A stretch of 64,000 nt of DNA from Gorsachius magnificus. Taxonomy: Eukaryota > Chordata > Aves > Pelecaniformes > Ardeidae. The stretch covers positions 76,682,275 through 76,746,274 of the forward strand of contig CM067085.1 of NCBI GenBank assembly GCA_034008185.1, in the 5' to 3' direction. The translations under genes and the position numbers were made by a program. The notes beneath the pieces are model-generated. The model was not told the DNA's origin and searched no databases. It saw only the letters and a program-made list of their open reading frames with translations. Positions within the stretch are counted from its first letter, which is position 1. Every line of letters starts with the position of its first letter. Of this stretch, positions 1 to 11,144 are shown piece by piece.

Positions 1-195
1 GGGATGGCTCTTGCTGTGGTTTGCAGCAGCCGCCGCCTTTCCCTCTCGTTTCCCCTTCCTGGCGTCAGCCAAGAGCCGGCGCTGGGTGAGCGGCACAGGA
101 GCCCCGCAGCGCGGGTGCAAGGCTGGAGGGGCGGCCGTCGTCTGGGGGCCCTCCTTCCCCTGCCCCGTCAGCGGGACGGCTGGGGGTTAGCCCTG
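1..195. other. GC-rich, CpG-containing left-edge segment
   Basis: This stretch is clearly richer in G+C and CpG than the DNA to its right, with several GCCGCC, GCGCGG and GGCGG clusters. It ends exactly where a CR1 tail begins. It could be the edge of a CpG island lying mostly outside the window. A splice-donor-like GGGTGAGC occurs near position 84, but no reading frame here resembles a known protein. No gene is called. Confidence 0.35.
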
Positions 196-823
196 TAGAA
201 TCATAGAATCATAGAATCACAGAATGTTTTGGGTGGGAAGGGACCCCCAGAGGTCACCCAGCCCAACCCCCCTGCAGGAGCAGGGACACCTTGAACCACA
301 TCAGGTTGCTCACAGCCCCCTCCAACCTGGCCTGGAATGTTCCCAGGGATGGGGCCTCCACCCCCTCTCTGGGCAACCCCTGCCAGGGTTTCACCACCCT
401 CGCTGGAAAGAATTTCTTCCTTAGATCCACTCTAACCCCACAATGGTTTAGTTTAAAACCATCACCCTTGTCCTGTCCCAGCTGGCCCTACTAAAAAGCT
501 TGTCCCCCCCTTTCCTCTGGGCCCCCTTGAAGCCCTGAGCGGCCGCACTCAGCTCTGCCCGCAGCCTCCTCTGCTCCAGGCTGAACACCCCCAACTCTCC
601 CAGCCTGGCCTCAGAGCAGAGGGGCTCCAGCCCTCGGACATTTTCCCCCCCGGCCCCGCTCCAACAGGTCCATGTCCTCCTTGTGCTGAGGGCTCCAGAG
701 CTGGACGGGGGGGCCCCAGCAGAGGGGCAGAATCCTCTCCCTCGACGCTGGCCACGCTTCTCCTGATGCAGCCCAGAATATGGTTGGCCTTCTGGGCCGC
801 CAGTGCACATTGCCGGCTCACAT
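196..823 (-). mobile_element. CR1 LINE, 5'-truncated, young subfamily
   Basis: The left end reads as the complement of the CR1 terminal 8-bp repeats (ATTCTATG units), so the element's 3' end is at 196 and it runs on the minus strand. The body matches the CR1 3' UTR and the C-terminal part of the reverse-transcriptase ORF. Near the right end a minus-strand frame still reads [15 protein letters not shown], the part of CR1 ORF2 just after the palm domain. The copy is truncated there, as is usual for CR1. Its first 400 bp are nearly identical to the copy at 59486-59887. No target-site duplication is evident, which is normal for CR1. It has no coding capacity. Confidence 0.95.
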
Positions 824-2903
824 AGCCCGGGGGAGTTTGGTGTGGGCAGGGGGGGGACGTTCAGAGGAAGCGTAGGTGACCCAAGAGTACTCATGGCCCG
901 TAGTTGTGACGTTCCTTATCCGAGGAAGGGGGTAAGAGGCACAAATCCGTGCGTGCTACCTCTGCTGAAGACACCCGGGCAGGCGCTGCCGCAGAGCTGC
1001 ACCCGTCTCCCTACCACCCAGGAGAGTCCAGATGCTCCCCAGTCCTCCCCTCTCCCCTCCGGTCTCTGCTGCAGAAATAACCATCCGAAACGAGCCTTGT
1101 TCCTGTAACGCCTGTTGTCGTTACGTCTGATACCTATCGCAAAGGGAAGGAAGGGTTTGGTTTGCGTGTTGTTGGCTGTTAACGTCCTTCGCTTGTCAAA
1201 TTCCGCAGTGCTACAGGCAGGGCTGTCGCCCCGTGGTATTAATTTGCCCCTCAGCAAAACAAAGGTACCTGGTGCCCACGGCGTGGCAGAGGCCTTTGCG
1301 CAACGAAAATAAATGCGTCCCCGTCCCCGCGGAGCCGTTGGTGCTCCCGGTGGAGGTTACAGGAGGCTCGTTGGCTTCCCTTGCTTATCTATGTATCTAT
1401 ACTGATTTTAACCTTGCCTATAAAAGGTCAAGCATAAAATTATTTCCTCAGCGCCGCTGTCTTCGGAGGTTTGAATTAACATAGGTGGAGAGTGCCATAG
1501 GAAAAAAAAAAAAAGTTCATTTTACCCTAATTGGATTAAGATAAGTCTCCTGCATACTGCAAGGGTGAGGTTTCGCTGGAGTGCAAAGTGCTGGCTTGAC
1601 AGAAAGGGATTAATTTATGTGCCTCTTGTCAGGTTGTTGACTAATAACCTATCGATCGTATCTGCGAGATATGCCGAGTGTCTGTCAGAAGGGGGGACGC
1701 TCTGGAATTGAAAATCGCGGGCATCTCTGACGTGATCCGAGCTAGATTAATGCTACTGAGCAGCAATAAGCGGGCTGCAGCGCGTATCACGCAGAGGGCT
1801 GTGTCGCGTGCCGTGGAGCAGGCGTCGGCACCAGGCGTGACACCCAGCCTTGGCAACGAGCGACTGATTGCTGCGGCTCCTGAAATATATTTTTTTTTTT
1901 TTTCCTGCTTTTCTTTTATGTGTTCCTGCAGACATATTGAACCGCCACGGTTTAATCCCCCAGGAGCCTGCAGGTGGTATTGTCCTTGCATTGAGGAGTT
2001 ATTAAATTCTTGAGGTCGCCATAAAAAAGGTTCCATTAAATTGAGTTAATAAAAACATTGGGCAAAGGTTTGCTAAGAGTGCAGGTGTCAAAGCCCTGGG
2101 AATTGGGCTGTCTCTTAGAACATCCGGCTAAAAGAATATTTTAAAACTCATCATAATATGAAGATGCTGGAAATGCAGCTTCTGCCAAGTGTTGGCTGGG
2201 GCGGGCCAGGGGCGCTTGAGCTGTGCTGATGGAAATGCCCCGTTCAACAGCCACCTATTTTCGGAAGGGATGGGCTCGAGCCATTTTCGCCGATGAAAAC
2301 TTTAAGCGTTCCACGAAGAAATACAAATCTGTTGTTGTCTTCGCATATGTATGCATAGAGAGACACAAAGATAAATAGGTGTACATAAAAATGCAGATTA
2401 GATCTATAGATCCCTGGGTTGCTCTGTTGTTAACCCCTGCTTTGTACTTAACACGGGCAGCTGAGCCTGCTGGGTTTATGGTAACACTAAGATATGCTGG
2501 CTGGGGTTTACTCAGTACAGCTCCGGAAGGAGAGCAGCATTTAAAATCATTTAAAACCAATTTCTTTAATGACCTTTGGGGCGAGGCCTCTGATGAGAAA
2601 AACAATCATAAGTTGGACTTCTCCTTCTTTATATGTTATGACTGGTGACTTTTTTCTTTAAATGTTAGCATGGGATTCCGGCCCCACTGCGGTAAAGAGC
2701 AAACTCTCCTTTTCCTTTGGTACAACCTGGATTTCAGCAGAAGAAAATGCACGCGGTTTTGCTGAAGTATTTCATTGTGGCTTTAAAATGAACAGCTGAT
2801 GCTATTTTCAATTCCAAAACATTATGATAGGATGAATTAAAAACTTTGTTTGCTGCATTTATTGGGCAACGAATAGAGTAAAAGGAAATTGCTATATTAG
2901 CAA
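824..2903. other. Unique non-coding DNA, no gene seen
   Basis: No recognisable coding sequence or repeat family was found. The segment holds an A-tract near 1501, a T-tract near 1890 and AT-rich stretches. The frames up to 148 codons at its left end overlap the neighbouring CR1, and the rest are short and do not resemble known proteins. Confidence 0.6.
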
Positions 2904-3020
2904 TTAGTTTAGAACCGATCTCTCTAAGGCTCTAGTCTGGGATTAGTTTAGAACCGATCTCTCTAAGGCTCTAGTTTGGGATTAGCTTAGAACCGATCTC
3001 TTTAAGGCTCTAGTTTGGGA
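2904..3020. repeat. Tandem repeat, 3 exact-length copies of 39 bp
   Basis: Three contiguous 39-bp units lie at 2904-2942, 2943-2981 and 2982-3020. Each begins TTAG(T/C)TTAGAACCGATCTC and ends TAGT(T/C)TGGGA. The copies differ by only a few C/T substitutions, so the array is either young or kept uniform. The unit carries one CpG and does not resemble CR1 or the LTRs in this window. The array sits in unique AT-rich DNA. Confidence 0.97.
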
Positions 3021-3286
3021 TGACAGGACATGCAATAAATTACATATTTAATTATATAAAACAATAAATTTCTTTCATGTGCTGCATATGAGTTGTATAG
3101 GATAGTTTTTAGTCTTCATCTGCTTCCCTAATAACCGTGATAGATTTCCATTTATTTGCAATGTGACTTTTTTTTTTTTTTTCGTTAAATTGAAGCATTT
3201 TAGCATGTATAATACGTGGGGGTCTTCTTCAAAGGCCTGGTTTGTACGCTGTATTAATTTGTCTGTCTGCTTGTTAAGAGTTTGAG

Positions 3287-3424
3287 TCGGTTTAAGCGTC
3301 GGGTATGAAATTCATAGGAATCGTGCTCACAAGTAGAAGCGTCGGCCTCCGTGCATTCGTACGCAGCTTGTCGTAGCGTGCAAACGTCATGCGTAGCAAA
3401 CCGTTGTTTCACGAGTGAATGCCG
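3287..3424. other. CpG-dense patch inside AT-rich DNA
   Basis: I count 16 CpG dinucleotides in 138 bp, in a sequence of only moderate G+C. Typical vertebrate intergenic DNA has about one per 100 bp. Several CpGs sit in short GCGT or CGTC contexts (AAGCGTCGG occurs twice in similar form). The patch lacks the GC-rich look of a promoter island. It may be an unmethylated orphan element or simply unmutated recent sequence. Confidence 0.6.
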
Positions 3425-4088
3425 TGGGGCTTGATGCACGGCATGTTGCTAACGAAAATGGATATAAATACACTATCAATAAAGAAAACACCGCTCAGAA
3501 ACGCGTTACGGGTAGAATTCAGCCCAGTCAGACAGGCTCGATCTGGCAATCCCCGTGACTGTCAAACCCAGAAAAGTTTCCCTAATTTTTCATATACATT
3601 TTTAAACGGATGATTTTTCATCTCCTGTCTGCTTTTTCATGGAAATGTGTCAGTTTAGCCCTCGTCCTTAGGCGTAACCTCGTATTAACTCAGACTGCTT
3701 AAGACTGAAATAACGTTTTGACATTCTTTCCACATCCCCAGTCCCAAGTGCATATATCTCAGAAGCTTCTGCAAGTTAATAAATTCTCTTGCTGTATTCA
3801 GAGAGCAAAAGTAGCAATTCTTAAAGAGAACATCTGGCAGGTGCTCTAAAACTCCAGGGTGACAGTAAAGCAGGTGACTTCGGCTCATTATGAGTATTTT
3901 CTGGGTTCTTCTTAATTTCTCTAGTAATTAAAATTCACCAAAAATCGTGAAAGTGCCAGTGAAATAACACATTCCTAATGCACATATTGCAATATTGCGT
4001 GTCAGAAAGGATTGGTTTACAATTTTGAATTGAGTTACTTGGTCACCTGTGTGGTTACAGGGATTGACTTATTTTAGTTTCATTTTGT

Positions 4089-4130
4089 CGGCTTTTTACA
4101 TTTGTTTTTCGGCTTTTTGCATTTGTTTTT
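4089..4130. repeat. Tandem duplication, 2 copies of 21 bp
   Basis: Units at 4089-4109 and 4110-4130 share CGGCTTTTT(A/G)CATTTG followed by five T residues and differ at one base. This is a short local duplication with no other visible meaning. Confidence 0.9.
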
Positions 4131-7100
4131 CAGTTAAGAAATTGTATGTTTGAGTGTTCAGGTAAAATGTAAGTAAAACCACCTTGAGGCTGTCTTGGGA
4201 AGCAAGAGCAGCGTGCAATAAGTGCCAGATTCTCTCTATGTGAATAGTCAACAGCAAGGAGAATTCCACCTATGGTCAACGTGGAGCCTGAGAAAGTCCT
4301 GTTGAAGCAGTTTAAGAATAGTCTTAAAAATAAGACCTTGGGAGGTCTTATTCAACCTGATGTCTCATCAAAGCCGCCGATGTTCAAATAGAACTTTGGG
4401 ACCAGCGAGGGAGGCGCGGACGGCAGCGGAAGAGTTTGAGGAGTTTTGACGGAAATGCAGAGTTATTTTTGTGTATGAAGTTGGATTCTTGAATGCAAAT
4501 CTGTAAATGTTTAGTCGTCTTAGAGGTTAGGTAATACCCTTGAGGAAACAGTTATTTTAAAAACATACTCGGCTATGCGCGGCAGCACAGCCATGGCAGA
4601 TTACCTTTCAAGAGAAGGTTGAGTTATTACGTGTTTAAGCAATCCTAGCTGTAAGGAAATTAAGGGAATAATGTAAACAGAAGAAAACACCATTCTTTCT
4701 TAAAGGCAAAAAGAGATAATTACCAAAAACTGAGCTTTTAAGAGGTTTACAAAGAATTTCCATTGTGGGGGTTGAGAGGGAAGGAGGGGGAAGTGATTAC
4801 CTGTGAGCAAGGGGTTATTGCAGCCTAAAAGACCGCTGGCTCTTCAGCTCAACAGCAAAATGAAAAATTACGTTATGAAGCTAAACACTCCCTCTAGAAC
4901 AATGGTCCTTGTAACCCAGGGAGAGTTTGCTGGGCACCCAGAAAACGAGGAGACTGTAACTAGCAATTAGTTGGGGAAAATCGGTGTAAGCGTCATCTCT
5001 GCTTTGTAAAACTGTGTCTGCATTTTCCCGGGTACCGCCGGGGTGCGCCAAGCCCAAGGCTGTGATTTCACTTTCTCGTTGCCTGTGTAACCTGTGAATT
5101 TTGAATGCATTTTTTCCTACACCGTATCTTTACCCTATTCAGGATTTTTATCCCTTAACAAAGTAAAAAATCCTCTTGGGGGAACAACCTAATGAGTTGG
5201 GGATGAAAGCAGATGTTGAGACCCCTCTGCGGAGCAGTGGCTCTTCTCCTGGCTCCTCCTGCACTGTCTCCTGGATTTCTTGCTCCTGCAGTATTTCTCC
5301 CATCCCTGTGTGTATGTTGCTGTCTCCCTACACTCAGTCGGACTCCGATTTTATGCTTCTTCCCTTAAACCTGTAGTAGCAGACCTTTAACTGATCTTCC
5401 ACCGCGTTCTGTAATAAAGAAAGGCTTGTAATCTCTTCGGTAAAAATTAGCCTCCTGTAAGATAGGACACGAGTCACTGTGAAATACACGCCGTGTCCGT
5501 GGAAAACAAGGTATGGAATTGTGTAATTTAGAGGCTGTCTTGGAAAGCACGTGCGGTCAGAGGCGGGGGAAGGCTGGGGGCAGCCACTGCGGTGGGAGTG
5601 AGCTGATGGCTCCCTCAGCCAGTGCCACCTCAGAGCGGCTGCGGGCGTCGGACCCGTGGGTCCATGGCTCAGGGTGGTGGTGGTCAGCTGGTGAAAAAAG
5701 TTGGTGCTAAGAACGTAGTAAAGCCATCAGAATTGCACATGGTTTCTCCTGGTCTGCTGATGATGCTACTGCAGTTCCTTCTTCCATCATTTCTTGTGAG
5801 GGTTGGGGTTTTTTTTCAGTTTTTTTCTTTTTTTTCAGAAATGGTGATTATTCAGGGAAGAATGCTAAGGTGAAAACATGTTAAATCTTCAATTATGCTT
5901 ACAAACTTCTTTACTAGATCATTCAGTCAGACTTGCTTACAATAAAGCACCTGCTTTCTACTTCGTTTAGCAGCTGGACTAAATCTATCATACCTACAGC
6001 TGCTTATGAGTAAGGAATTGCTACCGAGCAGCTCTAGAGCTGTTTATTCACAGCTGTTAAAGGGGAAAAAAAAAAGGAAGAAAGCAGGTTGTCCGTACGC
6101 AAGGTTTCATCCATCTGCTTGGGGTTTTTCGTGACATGCCAGAGTCGTAGTCGAGGTGCCCATGTCCTTCCTTTGCTCCTTGCCTTGCGTGGTACGTTCC
6201 CCACTCTTGCTACCAGTTCCAGGCAGAGCCCATCTGCCTGTAGGTGGGATCGCACATGTGCCACAGGAACGGCATTTCTTCATGCGTTTGAGAGATTGCC
6301 ATGGATCTGTGAGGGGTACAAGCAGCAACTGAGAAATCTGAGAGCAATCAGAGGTGTTTTGTCCTAGATTTACCTGGAAGTGATGCTGAGGAAGTCAGCG
6401 TAGCTTGTGTACACCAGAAATTCAGGACGAGTTAAGGAAAATGTTAATGGCACAGTTTAAATTGCCCCGTACTGTACTATTTTAGCTAACAAAGAACAAA
6501 CAAAAACAGAACCTGTGGAATACTTTAATTCCAGTCTCATTTCCATAAGAGTTTCGTTGGCAGATATTTCAGCAAAATGGAGAATTGCACTTGATTAATG
6601 CGGTTTTGCTTTTCACAGAACAGAGTAGTAGTGGGCAACAGGCCTCAACCCAGTGAGCAAAGAGCGGCATTTTTGCAACGGCATCTCGGGTTAGATCCGA
6701 ACTTGGGTTTGGCCACTCTTCTCCACTACCTCAAATCCACTAAGGTGGCATTGGAATATTGCCAGGAAAGCCTGAGGGTCTGGTTTTGGTGGTAGTTGGC
6801 ACTGTTTTGTTACCTAAAAAGTGTAGGTTGTCCCTTGGAGATGTTTGCGTAATGAACATCTGAGCTTAAAGTAACTAGGGATTTGCAAAGTTACGAAAAG
6901 CAGAAATAAGGCTAGAGAGGTAGGGAGATACGATTTAGGGCTTTGGGGAGACTACTGCTTCGTTTCAGTCTGAGTACATGCCTTCGTGGGCGGTCGGTGG
7001 GTGCAGGCAGCGGCTTAGCTAAGCAAGGCTGCCATTTATGCTGCCAAGAAATGGGTAACTCCTTGGCTCCTAACAGAGAGCTGCATTTTTGTGGCGAGTA

Positions 7101-7552
7101 AAAAGTAAACTCACTGGTCAGATAGTACACGCCGGGTTGAAGGAAGGGGTTCTTCACTGCCTAAGTTACAGCTGAGTAAATTTTAGACAGTATTTACTCT
7201 TGACGTTACCACTGGGAAAAAGTGCGAAAGAGCCCTGGCTGACGTAACGGAAAATGAGTAGCAACAGCGAAGACAATAAAGAGAAAACTCTTGTGTGACA
7301 GGGGAGTGGTGAGGAAGCAGGAGACGGTAGGATGATGAATGGGAAGGAAATCAAATTTAAGATTATAACATATTTGGAACTGAAACTGAAACGATACAAA
7401 AGTGAATGACAATCCCAGGGCAGACCTGTGTGTTCGGAGCATGCTTTCATTCTTTAGCAGCTTCAAGTTCTTTAGTGTTTAAAGTCTCCATTCTTCAGAT
7501 GGTGAAGAACCTAGATATGGTATCTCCTCCTTCTCACATATCCCTTCTGATC

Positions 7553-7803
7553 CACAGAATCACAGAATTGTTTGGGTTGGAAAAGACCTTTAAGATCATC
7601 AAGCCCAACTGTTCCCCTACCCCGGCTATCCCACCCCCAAGCCCTGGCCCTCAGCACCGCCTCTGCCCGGCTGTTAAATCCCCCCAGGGATGGGGACTCG
7701 ACCCCTTCCCTGGGCAGCCCCTTCCAGTGCCTGACAGCCCTTGGGGGAAGGAATTGTTCCCCAGGGCCAACCTCACCCTGCCCTGGCACAACTTGAGGCT
7801 GGT
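7553..7803 (-). mobile_element. CR1 LINE 3' fragment
   Basis: The left end (CACAGAATCACAGAATTG) is the complement of the CR1 terminal repeat, followed by the typical 3' UTR with TTTGGGTTGGAAAAGACC and GATCATCAAGCCCAAC. The minus strand retains the ORF2 C-terminal region, including a degraded LPREGVESPS motif. The copy breaks off just after ACTTGAGGCT. It is severely 5'-truncated and non-functional. Confidence 0.94.
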
Positions 7804-10158
7804 ACAACAGGACATTTGTTGAAGAAGTTGTCCTGGGTTCTCATTCTCTTTGGTTTCCTCTGGTCTTTATTCAGACCACCTCTGAATTTTCCATTCACTC
7901 TGGGCTTTTTGGTACAAATGCAAGTAGTGTTAACTTATTTTTGTAATTGGCTATATTTGTATGTGTATGTTTATGGAGAAAGAACTGGCCAAAGTGAGGG
8001 TTTTTAGCGATCTTTGAGTGTGCCATGGTAGAACCTTTCTCACCTGATTTAAGAGTGATGGGTCTCATTACTTTCTTCATCTTGTCTACAGCTTCCAAGT
8101 CCTTGGTAGATGCCCCCCCGGTGTTGGTTGTGTGTATTGTACCAGCGTATCTTCCATGAGCTCGGGTTCTTAGCAGGCTTTTTGTGGGGTGCTTACTAAT
8201 TTTCCGAGTAATGGCATAATTTTTTTTTTCTTGCCAGTTCCTTGCTTTTATTGAATACCAAAGGCTTTGTTACCAGAAGAAGAGATAAGACTGCTTTAAA
8301 AAATATTTTTTGTTAGAACTGTATTTGCCAAATATGCAAATGTGAAAGGCAGACCTTGCCACAGGTATCTTTCAGTCAAGGAGTAAGACAACTAAGTAGT
8401 GGAAGAAATAAATGAAGCATGGAGCTGTGAACATTAACCTTCTGTCGTTGCTGGAAAATTCAGGTACATTCACATTCTTGGCTGCGGTCTGTGTTTGGCC
8501 CATACGTATTGGGAGGACAGTGAGGGGAAAACAAATCACACACACACACGAATTATGGTGTCAGACAATCGGGAGGGGGGGAAAAAGTGTAGTTGAATGT
8601 AAAAAATACTTCCGACTTCCCCTCTGTGTCTTCAAGGTTCTTTCAGAACAAGATATTCTGTTTATTCTAATGGTCCCCTGAGAGCTTACAGCCTTGCAGA
8701 AAGTAGCAAAAGCCAGAGGTGTCATCAGCGGCCAGCACGTCTGTCAGATGCACTTTGCTCATGTCCTGACCTGTAAAACGCCTCCTCTGACACATCCCGC
8801 GGCGGTTCTGGGCGTCCGGCCTTTTCCCACCCTGGAAAGCTTGCTAAGCTTGCACTACGTGGTATTAACACACGTGGCAAAAATGGACTGGTTCTTCTTT
8901 GGAGCGATGAAAGCAGTGGCCTGAGATAAGGTGGGAATGGCCTCGATCCAGGAGATCCTTTTCATGTCCTGTGTTTTCCCCTTAGTAGATGGGATTCTGG
9001 CTTCAGCTTCTGAATAGCGATCTAACAGCTTGTCAGAAGGTAAAGTACGGGCTGGCTCCGACCAACCGGTTAAATCTGGGGTCTCCAAGTAGGTCCTTCT
9101 GCCCGTGAGAAGTTGCTGTGTTGGGTTTTTTGGTTCTAATTCCAATAAAGCTCCAGTAGACAGGCGTAGTTTCAGCAAGTATTAATGCCTGTGCAGTTTA
9201 TTTTGCTTTGAGGCATTGTGCAGAACGCTGCAGTTTTCAATTAATATAGATTGCCATGGTAGCTTGGAGATCTTTGGAGAATACTGATTTTCTTTCCCCC
9301 TCAAAAATAATAAAAAAAAATCTTTTAGCTCTGCAATTCTTGGGTTACTTTTGTGGAAAGGGAAATGGTGTATCTCATAGCCAATACTATTGGCTTTCTA
9401 GGGCAGGTGATTAATTAATGCAGATTTTTATTTCAGATTTAATAATAATTTCTACTTTGCTTCTCAACACCATTGTGAAATCCCAGAAGACCTTTACGGG
9501 AACAGGAAAGGAACAAGTTAGCAGGTGTTATTAAGAGAACATGTCTGTTGCTTTTGCAAAATGCCAGAAGTTGATTGCAGCCCAACTGGGGAAGACCTAT
9601 GAGATCCTTCCAGTGTACACAAAAGGAATGAACCTATAATTAAATTACACTTAAACACAGATGGTTATTTTACAGCAGGTGCTCAACTTTGAAAGTGTAT
9701 CTCTGGAGCTATTTTTGTTCCAACATGGTGTTTGGTCCCTGTTGGGTTTCTGGCATCATTTTATGGTTAGATAAAAATATTCCTGTGTATACTTTTTTTT
9801 TTTTTTTTTTTTTTTTTGCCAGGGTATAAAGCTATCAAGTGCTGCTATGTTTAAAGGAAAGCTAGAATAAAAACATGACGCAGAGATGAAACACAACACA
9901 GGGAAAAATAAATGTTGGATTATATAAAGGATATCTGCATACCATTTGTGAGATCCAGAGGACTAACGTACAATTAAATCTGGAGCTCAGATTTTGTAGT
10001 TATCCAAGGTGAAATAATCGCTATGCAAATATTATAACTAAATGTGTCTTCGATTTGAATGCTGAAAAAGATTGCACTAGAATGTTAAATCATTGCAAGG
10101 TATATTTATATGATTTATTTATGTGTAATATAAACATTTCAAGGACTATGTAGTCGTA
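7804..10158. other. Unique non-coding DNA
   Basis: No gene or known repeat was recognised. The stretch contains a short CA run near 8538, an uninterrupted 25-base T-tract (9793-9817) and AT-rich sequence from 9200 to 10150. Frames reach about 107 codons without resemblance to known proteins. Confidence 0.6.
9793..9817. repeat. Poly-T tract, 25 bases
   Basis: An uninterrupted run of 25 T. It could be the antisense poly-A of an old retroposed sequence, but the flanks show no retrogene or SINE that I can recognise, so it is called only as a homopolymer. Confidence 0.9.
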
Positions 10159-11132
10159 GACCCGCTTAGTGGACGAGGGAAAGGCTGTGGATGTTGTCTA
10201 CCTGTAATTTAGCATTCTGCTGGAGAAACTGGCTGCCCATGGCCTGGACAGGCAGACTCTTTGCTGGGTAAAGAACCGTCTGGATGGCCGGGCCCAAAGG
10301 GCTGTGGTGAGCGGAGTTAAATCCAGTTGGCGGCTGGGCGCAAGCGGTGTCCCCAGGGCTCAGTGGTGGGCCCAGCTCTGTTTAACATCTTTATCCATGA
10401 TCTGGGTGAGGGCATCGAGGGCACCCCCAGCCAGTTTGCAGATGGCACCAAGCTGGGCAGAGTGTGGATCTGCTGGGGGGGAGGAGGGCTCTGCAGGGGG
10501 CCCTGGCCAGGCTGGATCCATGGGCCCAGCCCAACTGGGTGAGGGTCAACAAGGCCAAGGGCCGGGTCCTGCCCTGGGGTCACCACAACCCCAGGCAGCG
10601 CTACAGGCGTGGGGCAGAGGGGCTGGAAAGCTGCCCGGCGGAAAAGGAGCTGGGGGGGTTGGTCGAGAGGGGGCTGGATATGAGCCAGCAGGGTGCCCAG
10701 GTGGCCAAGAGGGCCAGCGGCATCCTGGCTTGTATCAGGAGTGGTGAATGCGGGGGGTTGGGCCCCTCCCTCCCCGAAGGACCTGGCGGGGCTGGAGCGT
10801 GTCCGAGAGGGCAGGGGCTGGGGAGGGGTCGGAGCCCCGGCTGCGGGGAGCGGCTGGGGGAGCTGGGGGGGTTCAGCCTGGAGGGGCCCCCCCGCCGGGG
10901 GGGGGGGCCGGGGGGGTCGGGCTCTGCTCCTGGGGAAGGGGCGATGGGACGAGGGGCACCGGCCTCAAGTTGTGCCAGGGAAGGGGTTGAGTCCCCATCC
11001 CTGGGGGGATTTAACAGCCGGGCAGAGGCGGTGCTGAGGGCCAGGGTTTGGGGGTGGGATGGCAGGGGTAGGGGGGCGGTTGGGCTGGGGGAGCTTCAAG
11101 GGCTTTGCCAACCCAAACGATTCCGTGATTCA
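10159..11132 (+). mobile_element. CR1 LINE, longest young copy, internally deleted
   Basis: This copy starts inside the CR1 reverse-transcriptase ORF (GGACGAGGGAAAGGCTGTGG, the VDEGKAVDVVYLDF region) and runs to a CR1 terminus near 11132 (CCAACCCAAACGATTCCGTG). It lacks about 30 bp where the SKAFDTVSH motif should be. Much of the sequence between the CIR..SVAS motif and the ORF C-terminus is deleted or rearranged. The core 10740-10935 is extraordinarily G-rich. It is a dead element, 5'-truncated and frame-broken. Confidence 0.95.
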
Positions 11133-11144
11133 TATGTGACCTAA
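10327..11144 (+). pseudogene. CR1 ORF2 reverse-transcriptase remnant, frameshifted
   Basis: Two overlapping plus-strand frames carry successive parts of the CR1 reverse transcriptase. The first (10327-10542) has [17 protein letters not shown] and then FADGTKLG at 10435-10458. The family's catalytic FADD box is therefore FADG here, with the second Asp lost. The second frame (10464-11144) continues with NKAKGRVL, SQQGAQVAKRASGILACI and, after a degraded section, LGELGGFSLE and EGVESPSLGGF. The switch of frame, the lost Asp and the missing thumb sequence make it inactive. It continues a few bases past the element's end. Confidence 0.9.
10740..10935. repeat. G-rich low-complexity core of the CR1
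   Basis: The plus strand has many runs of three to ten G separated by short loops, including a 10-base G run near 10898 and a C7 run just upstream. This fits the G-quadruplex pattern of four or more closely spaced G-runs. It lies within the degraded ORF2 region of the CR1 and probably grew by slippage. Confidence 0.75.

Larger units (their letters stand above)
3021..7552. other. Unique AT-rich non-coding DNA
   Basis: A long stretch with no supported gene. It contains a T-tract near 3169-3182, a CpG-dense patch (3287-3424) and a 21-bp tandem duplication (4089-4130), listed separately. Open frames are below about 95 codons and look random. No interspersed repeat was recognised. Confidence 0.6.

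Noticed and set aside
9793..9817. Poly-T as the tail of a processed pseudogene
   Set aside because: No retrogene body or target duplication could be recognised beside it.
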